Source: Rhynochetos jubatus (lineage: Eukaryota; Chordata; Aves; Eurypygiformes; Rhynochetidae). Taken from it: a DNA stretch of 64,000 nt. The notes under the pieces are model-generated. The model was not told the DNA's origin. It ran no database searches and worked only from the letters and a program-made list of their open reading frames with translations. Made by a program: the position numbers and the translations under genes. Positions 1-14,032 of this stretch are shown in pieces; position 1 is the first letter of the stretch, and every line of letters begins with the position of its first letter. The stretch spans positions 44,094,118 to 44,158,117 of the forward strand of contig CM050653.1 of the NCBI GenBank assembly GCA_027574665.1, given 5' to 3'.

Positions 1-3000
1 GAACACAAGCACCTTACATGATAATAGTTAAAACTTGAAAAGCTTACGTTAGAGCAAGAACACTCCAGGAAGTTGAATTATTTTGCTTTCAAAGAGAAAG
101 CTAGTGGAGGAACACAAAGCATGGAAAGTTAATGGAAGACACAAAGTCCCAAAAGCAGAATCAGCATTTAACTATACTTTTAAATTAACTATAACCTAAC
201 TAAATTAACTGTAAAAAACCAGTAGCATATTTCTACTGTATTTTAACTGTGGTAGGAAAATGTAGTAACTGGAAGTTAAACAAATCCAGACTGCAATTTA
301 CCTGAAGGATAATTGATTGCTGAGACAAACAGCCAAGGACTGTGTGTGTCCCCTTCATTAATTCGTTTCAACCAAAAGTCAATCTTTTCAAGAACACATG
401 CTTTTAGTTCAAACAGGTATGAACTCAGAAAACTCTTAATGTCACGCAACAGGCAGGTCACACTTGATGATCACAGTTGTCCCACCTGACCTATTGATCT
501 ATGAATGAATGTTACATTAACATCTTTGAGGCCTGCATTTTATTTACTAATACTGCGAGTATTCTGCAATAAATGAAACTAAAGCCAGGTGTCATAATGA
601 CATTTCCCTTGAAAAGGACAAAGCAGAAATCCCAACTATCATTACTTTGTCACATACACACAGGCTTCAATCTGTAGCTACAAAATGGTTTTATTATTTT
701 TCTGCTTTGTCACCGAGTCCCACATGATTTACTGGTCTTTGAATTTTAAAAGAAATGGCTATATTTAAAATACACTCCCATTAACTACCAAAGGAGAATC
801 TGAAGATGACCACAGTGTTTGGCACTGATGACAACAGAAAATCTGAGAAACCATGATCCAAAAAAGATTGGAGATTGTGCGAGCAATGTGCAGGTTTCAC
901 TTCTCATTGCATTAGTACCAGAAATAATGATAATTTTTATGGTACAGTTTTGAGTTTTATGTTTAATACAGCTTGTAAAAGAAGTTCAATATTACTCCCT
1001 GATGTATTACTATTCTGTCGGTGTACAGCTGCCAAGAGTAGTTAAATCTGATTACGGCCCCCTGCCGAGTTAATCAATCTGATAATGTCAGACATTATTA
1101 AGGGAGCATACATGATACGGTCACACTATTATCAGTGGCATGTACCCAGTGCCTTTGTCTTCACAGAGCACTGAAGCTACTTAAAGTAGATAAGGATAAA
1201 AAGGATAAAAGGCATTATAAACTTTCAGTCTCAAACACTTGTATGTTAATTCCTGTTAAAATACAGCTATTTAATACAAGATACCTCAATTTATTTTAGG
1301 AGTTTGTGGAATAACCCAAAAATTTAACATTTTAGAGCAATAAAGTGCAGCTTAAGAATACTTTACATCATTCTGTTCAATGCAAACTTGTTTCTAAATA
1401 AAAAGTCTTTATGTTTAAAATGCATTCATTTTATCGAATGTATGTCTCAGTTTGAGGCGCAGTCATGCACAAAACCCACAGGTCTTCAAAACACTTAGGT
1501 ATTAATTGACCTACTCAGAAACCAGCAGACATTGCCTTGACACTACCATTTCACTAACAGATACTAATGCTGAAATAATTTTCATTTTCAAAGGGAGCTG
1601 GTTTTTTTTCTGTTTACATTATATTAAAAAGCAAAGTCATGTCTATTTACACTGAACTGCATACAGTCTTTGGATTTTGGCATTATCAGCAAAGCCATCT
1701 ATCATTAGCTCAAATGTGAATCAGGTCCTCAGCAGAGGAAGACTTTGTAACACCTGACCCAGTACAGTTCCTTTGCAAAACACGTGAAACGTTGCAGAGG
1801 ACAGAAGGACACATGATGTTATTTCAGAGTAACAGACAGCATACATGCAAGGGAGGTCTGGGGGTGAGAAATAAAGGCAAAAGAAAGGTGGCCAGTGAAA
1901 CACAAGTTGCAACTCTAATGATTCAGTAATTATATCTAGCATAAAAGAGGTTGAGACAAACTCCTCTCCTAGAACTGGTGGAAAGGTGACTCCTTTAGTG
2001 GTTTACGAACCAAGAGAAGTTGGAGGCTGATCCCTGTTCTACCTAAAGATAATTTCCTGAGTACCCAACTGAAGTGCTAGAGTCCCAGATAAATATCTGT
2101 AATGAGATCTATCCAACTCTTCCTGACTTGGTTCAACACTAACACCAACTATCCCTTCTATGTAGCCAGCTATTTTATTGATATCCCCTGTCAATCTAAT
2201 GTTCAATTCAGGATGAAATAATCAGCAGCTTGCAGGACACCTACACCTGAGAATCATAAATGTAGGCCAGATCTAATCAAGAAACACACTGCCTAAATTG
2301 TTATGGGGGCTGGGGGACACTACGGACTATTGCATCACAAACTTAAAGACTGAGTATCTACAGTTTGGTAAAAATGTTACACAGCATCCTCCTACGCTCC
2401 TCTGGAAGCAGAAATGGTTTAGACAGTGTTACGTAATGTACATACAGTGGTATGTGTCTTTCATAGATTCAAGATCCCTGAGCATGAAGTCGAGACCCTG
2501 ACTAGGAAAAAGCTCAGTTTTGGTGCAGGGCAAGACAGTCAGTACAGACAGGCTGAAACATACCCATATGTTTATACAGATATAACCAGCACTTTCCATA
2601 ACTGCAAATCACGTACAATTTAGCAGCATAATATTTATTTTTCCACTTTCTTTTTTTTCCTTTTAGAAGGTTTTTCTGTCCCATGTTTGTTTCCTAATAT
2701 TCACCTGCACTTTAATAACAGCAGTTTTGTTTTCCCTATTTGAGAATAAAAGAGAAATAAACAACAATGCTGCTTAACTGCTGGATTAACTCAAGTTCAG
2801 GAACAGAGATGTAATATGTATTTCCAGTTACAATTGTCAGAGAAAGGTTAAAGTGTAAAGTTTTTCAAAGAAAAGACTGTAACCTATATCTAACCAGGGA
2901 TATCCAATCCTTATCATACTGCCTTTTAGAAGAAAAAACAGATATAGCCAGTGTTAGTTCTTCAACAAATGAGCAACAAGACTTTTAAAACTTGTTACAA

Positions 3001-6000
3001 TTTTAAAAGAAGAAGTGAAACAGTGTTGCTTTATTTTTACCAAGCATCTTTTCCTCATTTCTCTTCCCTGCCCATACAAGAAAAAACAAACCAGAGATCA
3101 ACTGGTAAAAATAGGCAACAAGCAAGACAGTGCCGGTAAGCAAATTTATTATGGGTTTGTGCCTCAGGGCTGTGTTCCCATGTGGATTCTCTAATGCCTA
3201 ATATGGGGTTTATTTGCATACTAATATTCCCACAGGGCAAAAGTCTCTTCTTTGTCATCTTATTTTCAGGAACCTCATATGAATTTAATACACCTGAAAT
3301 GTCTTTCACTATGTCAACTTTGGTTAAAATTTGGCCAGTGATTGGAGGAGGGGACAGTACTGGGTAGAAAGGTGGAGCTGACAGAATTGACAGGGATATG
3401 GTAGGCAAACTAGAGTGCATTAGTTGCATTTCAGAAGGACACTAACCCAAAATCACATCATCTGAGCAAGACATTAAAAATCACACCTCCACACAGACTA
3501 AAGGTAAGAAAACAAAACCAGAACTGAGGACTTCCTTAGTTTAAACCCATTAAACCCATAACCCTCACACAGACAGACTAACTAGGAAGCATATTGTGAA
3601 ATTCCAATTTCCTTGATATTAATAAGCATCTTGCTGGCTCTTCTTCCTTCTCCAGAATGCACCAATCACTACAACATAATACAATTTTGTGGGGATTCTC
3701 TGTTCTACCATTAAATGTGGTCTATACTAAAGTGATACAGCTGCATGGCTTGGAAGGTGAATATTCGTTCCACACACCTGACAGCTAAATTAGTAACAAA
3801 TGTGGTTTTGCACATATGCTTCAAATACAGGGATAGTATGCTATTAGCTCCAGTCAAGCTTTTGGGGAATTGTGAAAATTGAGATGGAGGGCATATTCAC
3901 CTCTTCGGCTACAGCATACCAAAAGGTAGGTCATTTGTGGATCCAGAAAGACACTGCAAAGTCTTTTTGTCAAAGAAACAGAGAACTTACAGACTGCTCA
4001 CAGTTCTGCAGGAATGAACATCTTCCCAACCTTGCTGACCAAAAGAATCATGAATCTCACCTAAATCAGGCACTTCGCTGACAGTCAATTACCTTACCAG
4101 AAACCAACCCGGAGTCTCCAGGCCCTGACCAAAGCACACCTTTTCTTAAAATTATTGCCTGCACAATAACAGTGATATCATCTGTCTGAGAAGTTCAAAA
4201 AAGAACTTTGTAACACCAAAAGAATGCCAGTCAGCTCCCAGTCCTCCCACAATACCTGGTATTTGGCAGCCTGAGGCACAGAGAGCAGCAGAGAAGGTAC
4301 CAGGGAAAAAGTCTTCTCTGGCTCTCTCCAAAACAGCAGATTCCTTTTAATACTATGTGTGGCAAGCACAGATGGAGGTGCTTCCAAACCCCAGGTCCCC
4401 CTTAATATTAAGCCTATCCAATGAAAGTTGAGAAGCGTTTCGATCCTTGGTGTTGCTTCTGAGCTTATTTCACTCGAGAAACTGTTGGAAGAAATTGTCT
4501 CTTCCATTTTCCGGACGATTTGTTGAATATGTGATGAGAGGGAACATGTTGCCCCCTGGCCACTGGCACACAAAAGCAATAGCTGCAAGGATTACGTGTG
4601 GGCTCTGGGCCATATGGTGTGTAGGCTTATTGTAGGAATTTAGCATTTTTTAGACTCCTACTTTCCTGTCAAATTGGTCGAAATTAGCCACTAAGCTTCC
4701 TCTCTAAAAACTTCAGAAACAACACTGCGATTGTATAATCTTTTGCCATTGAAAACCAGATTAAAAGGTAAACAGAAAAATAACATAAAGACTGTATTTC
4801 TGTTCTTCAGAAAGGCAAGAAGGAGAAGTTACAGGAGATCCTTTCCCAAAGAGGGATATTTACTGGAAGCTGGAGCTTTAATAAATGTAAGCTTAGCATT
4901 ACAGAAATGAGCATATATTACAGCACACAAGCTTACCGCTATGAAGGTTTAAAATAGAGTTCAGAAGCTAAGCCAGTTTAAGCCAGAGAGTACTATTCCA
5001 TTATCCTTCCAGAGAATTGTACAGAGTATATATGACTGACATACAAAAACATAATCTTATTTGCTATTTAGCTATTTCTAGAAACCCAATATTATGCTAG
5101 AATATCTGCAAATAATACAAATGCTGTTTTGTGAATGAAGCAATACATCAGGTAACATAATACAGTATTGAGATCTATACCTGATGAAATGCTTCTGGCC
5201 TCCTGATAGTCACGTTAGAAATGAATTTATTTTAAATGTGTTATGACTACACCTATTCAAGATATTTATCCTTTATTGATACTCAGTCTGGAGAATATAT
5301 AAACTGTAAATCAGGATCGTAGACAAAGTTCAATGACTGCAGCCAGGTGAAGGGAAGGTTGTTTGTTTTAAACAGGACACATTTCCTTATTCACTGATGC
5401 GAGCGGCACATGCTTGACATGTAATTGAAAAAGTTTCATCATGTAGCAATTAACAATATTGTCTATTCATTTGTGCCAGCGTTCTGTATTATTTTAATGG
5501 TCCTTCAATTGCCTACCAAAATGCCTTCCCATCCTGCCCACCATCAATAAGTAAAGCTCAACTTCACAGATTTCCCATTAATAAAATCCAAAACCTAGTG
5601 CTAAAGTCAAGCTTGTCTTGTCTTTAACAGAAGTTCTGTAACACGCCCTAGTACTTTGCATCCCTCACAGTGAAGAGAAGTAATCAAGCATCATCAACCC
5701 ATTCAGTCTAACCTTGTGGACTCTACTGGAACACACATAGACACAGCAAATTCAAAGCCAGGAACAGGAATAATTTCTGGAGCATGCTATGGCATTATTC
5801 AATCATTTAAGACCAACTTGGCAATTAAGATTTCTCAGTTAAAGAACAATGTATGTGTACAGCATTTATACACCTGTTGAAGGCAGCTTATAGATGCCAG
5901 GGATAAAAAGAGTCTCCTTTGAAGATAGATTGGCCGAATAGAAAAAAATACCACCAACCAACCCCTAAACCAAAACAACCCCAAACCCACCCCAAACCCA

Positions 6001-9000
6001 AATACACAAAGACAGAGAAACACATTAACAAGAGGTTCACGGGGACTGCACAAAACATTTGACATCCAGGATATTATTGCCTGTTGGTGATGCTTGGGAG
6101 AAAAAAAAAAAAAAAAAAAGGTCTGCAGTGGAAAGGAAAGGGGGCAAGGGGCTAACTATGAAACTGGCAGCTAGTTTAAAGATGCCAGTGAAGACTGTAT
6201 GACTACCCTAAGCACCAAAGTAGCAGACCTGCCTTGGCATCTGTATTGTAACCCAGAGAGTGTTCTGGGGTAACTAGGCTCCATGGCTCCTGAGAGTATT
6301 GACAATGGAGGAAGGGTTGGGAGAGTTCTGGAAACAAGATGTAGGAGTTAGGCTGAAGTTTGAGGTCTAAAGTGCAGAGCTGTAGCACTGTCCCTTGGGC
6401 TACTGACAGACAGCACAGTGGAATAACTGGTGTAGGGAAGAGTTCGAGTTTATTTCGACAGGGAGAACTTTTGGATTGGATAGAGTTGATACAGGAAGAG
6501 GAGTCATGGAAGAGGAAAATCATTCCACATGCAATCTTTTGGGATGTGGAAGAAGCCAAGGTTCTCTTTGCTTTTATGGGAAAATACGTAAAAGGATCTC
6601 AAGCTTCTACTATACTCCCTGCTCAAATCAGTTGCCAAAAGTAGTAATACTACCTTTTCCCTCAAAGGAGAAAAGGTTTGTTCTACTTGCAATTACATGA
6701 TATTATCATTGTCTGATCTATTTTAGGTTAGGGGAAAGGCTGGTAGGGCAGAGATAATATTTACCACACTCCAACTATATTCAGGGCTCAGTCAACCCTG
6801 AAAGGAAAGTGATTAAAAAAAAATTCCACAGATAAAAAAAAAAGAGGTGGAAAGAAATGGTCTTTTGCTCTCCCTGCACACACCCAAATAAAGAAACATC
6901 CAACAGTATTTTGATTGTTGGACATCACCATACACAAAGGCATGTCTAGGAATCCAGCAGAGTCAATCAGAATTCCTATTAAGAATGAAGAGGAATAGAC
7001 AGCAGAAGAGACTCCAAGCAAATGAATCATGAACTACAACTGAGAAAAAAAGAGAGAAGGTAAAAAAAATGTTAGGCAGAATAAGCCAAATTTAGCTAGT
7101 CATCCTTATGTCAAGCAAAGACACACAGAAGAATAAATGCTATTATAACTTCTTAATTTATTGACCATGACATTTTACTACAAAGCATTCATCATAATTA
7201 TCAGAGTCAAATAAATCCTTTTTCCCCCATGTGAAATGATTAAATACAGTTTGACTTCGGAACGGTAAATATAGGTGTACATTTATTTGCAAGCTAAACT
7301 ACAATAAAATTAAACTAAATGAAATTCAGAATTAAACAAGTGAGTTCCACACTCTCCATGTAGCAAATAAATAAACAGAATGAGTAAAGCCAGCACTAGA
7401 GCTGTATAAATAGCCATGGTTATTTCAGGCACACAAAGTTTAATAATAGCGTTCTGAGAATGTTTTTGGTCCACACACAGTGAGAGGACAAATATGCTGT
7501 GGATGGTCAGTAACTCAAACTCAATTTTTACATGTGGTAAAAAGTGACAAGACTGATAGCAATATGCCATCCATTCTCATCAGTCACACTTAGTCCTCAG
7601 ACCTCTATTATCCACAAATCCTGCTATACAATCAAAGAGAAAGAACTACTGAATTATTTATTAAAACTGACACCATCAATTATGCTCCCATGTAAAAAGT
7701 CACTGAGCAGACATTTAAAGAATTATAATGCACATGTTGGTAACTTTTGACCAGGTTAACAACCGCTCTGCTTAGGGAGAGGATGGAAACTCTCCTCAGA
7801 CACTTGATATCTGAGAAGTTAAACTTACAAAAGAATCATTTTCTGCCACTGCAAAGTGACGCCCTGTATTTCTGGTCAACACAAGCTACAAGTGTGATAC
7901 CAGCACTCCCCCCCACCCCCACCCCCCCTTTCAGATTACATCAAAAAGTGATAGGAGGGGAAAAGTCGACAGGGCCATACCTAGAGTGACAGCCTTGGAA
8001 TGTTCTTTCCACACTGCAAGGCCAGCAAGTGACCATCGTCAATGCCAACAGCCCCAAACAATGAAATAGGGTATGGGTGATATTTCTTGGAAGCCAGCTG
8101 GCCTCACACACCAAAATTTTGATCTCTTGGTACAAGCCAGGCACGTAGTTCCCTTTTCCCTTTCAGCACACGGGATGCTTCTCAATTCACACATGATTTT
8201 CATAACATTTCCATCACCTTTTAACATCACTCTTAAGTTCGTAAGAGACAAGAACAACCATATTATTGCTGCAGAGCAATACCAAAATACTAACACAACG
8301 TTGCATTCAGAAGAGTGAGTTACATTCCCAAAACATCCTGCCTAGATAATTATGCAAAACCGTGCCCCACGGAGGTATTTCCCCACATCAGCTGGTGCCT
8401 CTTGCACTGAGTAAATACAGCCCAATCGCAGCTATGAAAGTTACTCTTTCAACAGCCCCCAGCAGTAAGGGGAAAAGCTGGAAGTATTCTAACAGACAAA
8501 TGATACATAACCCCTCATACATGCCCTCAGCAGGGCTAGGTGCCCAGATTCGCATGGTTTCTGTTTGCAGCGGTGTATAAGACAGAGACTGTGCCTATAA
8601 CAGTAAATTAAACACGCCAGGACTGTCTGCTGGCACCAAGGCCAACTGGCACAGAACAGCCTGTGTCCGTACTCCCTTACCCTTCAAAGTATGCAACTGC
8701 TGGGTGGGAATGTCTTTCAGCCTTCCTTCTCCCCCAGCCATGCTCAGGATTTGTCCAGGAGAATACTGGTGGATGCTGCCCAAAGCCTTGACGGATGGTT
8801 CTAATACCTAAGTAATATTAACAACTGAATTTTATGGTGCAGGAACACACTTTGGTATTGTTCATTTTAGCTGTACAGACCTAAGTGCCTAGTCTGGAGT
8901 GCTTACCGCCCCTCCGCAACAAGTAGCAGAACGTAAATAAACAAAGGGAGGTAACTGAAATGGCTAGGATAAACCATGAAACAACAGAAGGGATGGACAT

Positions 9001-10594
9001 CTTCTTACCAACAACGTTAAATAGCTACTTTTCCAAGCACTTAGGAAGACAGAATGGAAGCTTTTGGAGTAAGAAAGATGCTCTCAGCTTCAGGCATCCA
9101 AGATACCAATGGCATTAAGGCAAGTAAAAAGTATTTTAGGGAATTAGCATTACAATGAGTATTTTTCCCAAATTCTGATGCAGACAATATACAGTCAAAA
9201 ATGCAACTACAATTCAGTGATTGATCTTGATATAAATTCTTACCCTTTTCATGGAACCCAGTGGAGTCCCAACGAATACACTCAGTTTTCCCCTTCATTT
9301 CAACATTTATCTGGATTACTTGGTTATTACAGTTTCTTTTCATTTCTGTGGTATGAAAAGGCCACTGGTATGTCACATGCCCTATTTCTAGCATTTTTAA
9401 TGATGAACAGGTTCACTGTCCACAAGAACTAAAGAGTTCTTGCTTAAACATATGATTGTTTACTGCATGAATGTTTATACGAAAGCCAATTGGCGCTAAA
9501 GGTATTCTTGTTAAATTTATCCCCTGGATTGGTTATTTCAAATTGGATAGCAATTTAAAAGCTATTTTGAAGAGCCTTTTCAGGAATCTTTACTTCTTAC
9601 ACGAGGAATCATGTGGCTCTTTAGACAAGGTTACCTCAGGAAAATATCTCTTAAGCTGTACTTGAACTGTCAGTAACAGGGCATCCCTCTCATTGTTACC
9701 CTTATCTAAAATAATGTTGAAGTTAGTGTCTGCTCTCCCTTAAACTGTAATTAAATAATAAAATTTCAACTTTAATAACAAAATTGCTGAGAGCACGACA
9801 ATCAAATGAAAGTCACAAGCATTGACTGTTAGGCCTTGAAGATTAGAGAATCAAAGTTTTGCAGTAAAAAGAATGGACCAAATTGTCCGCAAATGAAATC
9901 CAAGAGGTTTATAAAGTTAATGGACTGCAAGGAACAACTGATTTTTTGTTGCTATTTGGTTAAATTAAATTGAAGGGAAAAAAACCCCCACCAAAATGAT
10001 GCAAAACCTGCATTCCAGACTGATCAATATACCTAGCCTTCATGTGCAGCCCTACAAAGGGACCCTTTAAAAGATTCAGGGTTTGGGTGGTTTTTTATTG
10101 TTGTTGTTGTTTTTTGTTTTGTTTTGAAGTGCTGATACAGAAGAAACACAGTTTTAAAAAAATACATGGCTGTCAATTTTTAAACCTTCTTCTTAAACTG
10201 TTAAGTTTCAAAATACATTTCAACCCCAAATTACATTTATATTAATCTGCAACAGTCTTTCAAACAAACGTATGTGTACTATTTGTCGAACAAAAAAAAA
10301 ATCACTGCATAACTTTTTCTTTAATGTAGTCTGTATGCTAAGTCAGCATCTCTCAACCTTTTAGAAGGTGAATCCCTCCCTATACAATCAGTAGCGTTTC
10401 ACACATCCCTCAGATCATTTCTTCATCCCCATCTTTGGTGAAAGATGCTTCTATTTTCCAGGTCAGGAATGCCACTCCTACCTCTTAAGAATCATCTTCA
10501 GGAACTTAGTACAGTGAGATGTGTCATGACTCTGTACAGGGCCAGTACAGGTCCAGACTTTTCATTTGCTTATTCAATGTCAGTTCTTCGTCTA

Positions 10595-11518
10595 ACCTTC
10601 AAGATGCTCAGTGTCTCCTCAGCAAGGCCTTTTTTTGCCCTGTTACTGCACCTTCAAGATGCTCAGTGTCTCCTCAGCAAGGCCTTTTTTTGCCCTGTTA
10701 CTGCACCTTCAAGATGCTCAGTGTCTCCTCAGCAAGGCCTTTTTTTGCCCTGTTACTGCACCTTCAAGATGCTCAGTGTCTCCTCAGCAAGGCCTTTTTT
10801 TGCCCTGTTACTGCACCTTCAAGATGCTCAGTGTCTCCTCAGCAAGGCCTTTTTTTGCCCTGTTACTGCACCTTCAAGATGCTCAGTGTCTCCTCAGCAA
10901 GGCCTTTTTTTGCCCTGTTACTGCACCTTCAAGATGCTCAGTGTCTCCTCAGCAAGGCCTTTTTTTGCCCTGTTACTGCACCTTCAAGATGCTCAGTGTC
11001 TCCTCAGCAAGGCCTTTTTTTGCCCTGTTACTGCACCTTCAAGATGCTCAGTGTCTCCTCAGCAAGGCCTTTTTTTGCCCTGTTACTGCACCTTCAAGAT
11101 GCTCAGTGTCTCCTCAGCAAGGCCTTTTTTTGCCCTGTTACTGCACCTTCAAGATGCTCAGTGTCTCCTCAGCAAGGCCTTTTTTTGCCCTGTTACTGCA
11201 CCTTCAAGATGCTCAGTGTCTCCTCAGCAAGGCCTTTTTTTGCCCTGTTACTGCACCTTCAAGATGCTCAGTGTCTCCTCAGCAAGGCCTTTTTTTGCCC
11301 TGTTACTGCACCTTCAAGATGCTCAGTGTCTCCTCAGCAAGGCCTTTTTTTGCCCTGTTACTGCACCTTCAAGATGCTCAGTGTCTCCTCAGCAAGGCCT
11401 TTTTTTGCCCTGTTACTGCACCTTCAAGATGCTCAGTGTCTCCTCAGCAAGGCCTTTTTTTGCCCTGTTACTGCACCTTCAAGATGCTCAGTGTCTCATC
11501 AGCAAGGCCTTTTTTTGC
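10595..11518. repeat. 55-bp minisatellite, 16.8 copies
   Basis: A 55-bp unit is repeated head to tail. Each copy starts ACCTTCAAGATGCTCAGTG, contains GTCTCCTCAGCAAGGCC and a run of seven T, then GCCCTGTTACTGC. Unit starts fall exactly every 55 bases from 10595 to 11475, giving 16 full units and a partial seventeenth. I saw one substitution (TCCTC to TCATC near 11498), in the last copy; the others look identical. This indicates recent expansion or homogenisation. Because 55 is not a multiple of three and the unit lacks stops in all plus-strand frames, three overlapping open frames of about 300-360 codons cross the array; they are not called as genes. Confidence 0.97.
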
Positions 11519-12607
11519 TGACTGAATACTATTGTCAGGCAACTGAAGTTTAAGTATATAATTTACTCATTTTTTGCTAAGCTATTTAGTTCCTGCCTTT
11601 AGAAGCAAATAAAAGGACTAGTACGTTTACTGTTCTGATATAAAAGAAGATTTTGAGTAATATGGCTGGGTTTTTTTTTAACCACTTACTACCATTCTGG
11701 CATGCCAGGGAGAGAGTGCTAAGGCAGGTTGTGCAGACCAGGAGCCACACCACCGCTGGTAACAGGGGGCTGGCAATTCTGCAGGATCACCCTGAGGTTA
11801 GTCACTGATCAACCTCTTCCTGTATCTGGGGTTATATATGAATATATGAAACAGGTTACATACTTAAGAGGGATTTCAGCTGCATGTATTTAGAAAGCCT
11901 TAAAGAACTGGTTGGCTCTCGGGTTTTGATTCAAAAAGGGAATGCAATAAATGCAATTGATTCTAGTAACTTCTCCGTGTGGAAAAAAAAATAAACATTC
12001 ATGTTAAAGAACAGAGTTCTTCATGACTGTATATATACTTCACTGAAACAACCAAGTGAAAGCACTTAACAGCATTAAACCTCGCTGTTAAAAAGACAAC
12101 AGTTGGCAAATTTCATTTCCTAGAAGCCTAATTATAAAATTGTACAATCCAGGTGAGTTAAATTAGGTGCATGTTGCCCAAACAAAATAGTTCTGCAAAG
12201 TATTTAATCAAAGGTTTAATTATCAAATTTAAATATCAGAACAACAGTTAACAGTCAATTCAAAAAGGGCAAAAGTTTCGTACTTCCATTCCACAGCTCC
12301 TCTAACTTCATCTTTTACTTTCAATCAGTTTTCTGCAAACACAAGCTACACACTGCTCTAACACTACACATGAGCTCTTAAGGTACAACAAAAGTAAAAT
12401 TTGCAATTAATATGTTTATATGAAATAAAGCTAAGCTCACAGAACATGAACCAGCCTCCACAGTCTGTTTTTAAACTGCATCTCATCCTTGTTTCAGACC
12501 AAAATAAAAAGTGTATAAACTGACCCTTAGGTTTTTTGACCTGTCAAATCAAAAACAGTTGGAATATTCATGTTTTTCAACGAGGAAAAAAAATTACATT
12601 GTAATTA

Positions 12608-12972
12608 TCATGGAATCACAGACCAGCTGAGGCTGGGAGACACCTCTGGAGGTCATCTTGCTCAATCCCCCTGCTCAAGCAGGGCCATCTACAGCCTGTT
12701 TCCCCAGACCACGTCCAGATGGCTTCTGGGTATCTCCAAGAATGGAGACTCCACAACATCCCTGGGCAACCTGTGTCAGGGCTCTGTCACTCTTACACTG
12801 AAAAAGTGTTTCCTCATGTTCAGCTATGGAGCCTCCTGTGTTTCAGTTTGTGCCCATTGCCTCTGTCCTGTCACTGGGCACCACTGAAAAGAGCCTGGCT
12901 CCATCTTCTTTCTACCCTTCTAGGCATTCATACACCCTGATGAGATCCTCCTGAGCCTTCTCTTCTCTACAG
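12608..12972 (-). mobile_element. CR1 LINE fragment, 3' end, 5'-truncated
   Basis: The sequence matches the 3' portion of avian CR1 elements. On the plus strand it runs from a GGAATCACAGACC-type end, through the stretch ending CCCCCTGCTCAAGCAGGGCC, to the GCCTCTGTCCTGTCACTGGG stretch and the TGAGCCTTCTCTTCTC edge. The 3' end faces low coordinates, so the element is on the minus strand, in the same sense as UBE2E2. Only about 365 bp remain, typical of CR1 5' truncation. It is non-coding. Confidence 0.85.
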
Positions 12973-13069
12973 AATCTCATTTTAATGAAAACTGTACAGC
13001 AGGCAACATAAAAAAGGACGTTGTATGACGTAACTTGACTTGCCTCCAAAAATCTGTGTTAAAGTAAGG

Positions 13070-14032
13070 CTCTTAGGCAGCAACTAAGCACCACACAGCC
13101 ACTTGCTCAATTCTCCCTTGGTGTGATGGGGAGGAGAAAATACAAGGAAAAGTTTGTGCATAGAGACAAGGACAGGGAGGGGTCACTCACCCATTATGGT
13201 CATGGGCAAAACTGACTCAACTTGGGGAACAAAAAGCAATTTAATTAGTTACATAACTGGTCAGAGCAGGACAATAAGAGATAAAACCAGACCATAAAAC
13301 ACCTCCCCCATACCCCCAGCCAGCCTTCCCCCTAGGCTGAACTTTACTACTGATTTCTCTACCTCTTTTCCCCCAGCAGCTCAGGGGGCACACGTTGTCT
13401 CCACTGCTCCTTCCTTTTCAGGGGAGGGATGCTCACACTCTGCCCCTACTACAGTGTGGGGTCCCTCCCATGGGAGACAGTCCTCCACTAATTTCTCCAA
13501 CATGAATCTTTCCCACAGGCTACAGTTCTTCATGAACTGCTCCAGCATGGGTCCCTCCCACAGGATGCAGTCCTTCAGCAGCAGCCTGCCCTCCAGCGTG
13601 GGCTTTCCACAGGGTCACAGGCTCTTCGGGCGCAACCCCCTGCTCTGCCATGGGGCCCTCCCCGGGCTGCAGGGTGGTCTCTGCTCCCCTGTGACCCTCC
13701 ATGGCTACAGGGGCAGAGCCTGCCCTCTCACCATGGGCTGCAGGGGAACCTCTGCTCCGGCCACCTCCACCCTGCCTTTTTGCACTGACCTGGGTATCTG
13801 CCTGGCTGTCTCACTCACATCCCGCTCCCCTCTCTGCTCCAGGTTTCAACTATTCTTTTTCCCTTCTTCAATGTGTTAATTACAGAGGCGCTAATTGGCT
13901 TGTCCTTGGCCAGAGACAGGTGCAACTTGGAGCCAGGGAATCTTCTAGCAGCTTCTCACAGGAGCCACCCATGTGGCCTCTCTGCCGCTACCAAATCCCC
14001 ACCACACACACCCAATACACTCCCCTCAAATA
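13070..14032 (-). mobile_element. Avian endogenous retrovirus LTR, probably solo
   Basis: This region resembles an LTR family that I recall as common in birds. The plus strand begins with GCAACTAAGCACCACACAGC and continues through a GACAAGGACAGG stretch and GGGCAAAACTGACTCAACTT. It then has diverged repeats of a GGGTCCCTCCCA/CAGGATGCAGTCCTTC type (about 13450-13620) and ends near CCAATACACTCCCC. Promoter-side and polyadenylation-side features place its sense on the minus strand, the same as UBE2E2; an ATTAAA-type signal lies at 13245-13240. I see no gag, pol or env next to it, so it is probably a solo LTR. Edges are approximate, and no target duplication was identified. Confidence 0.75.

Noticed and set aside
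10595..11518. CRISPR-like periodic array
   Set aside because: The whole 55-bp unit is repeated with no variable spacers, and the host is an animal.
10445..11553. Three repeat-protein open frames over the minisatellite
   Set aside because: They follow from a stop-free 55-bp unit. There is no known homologue and no exon signals.
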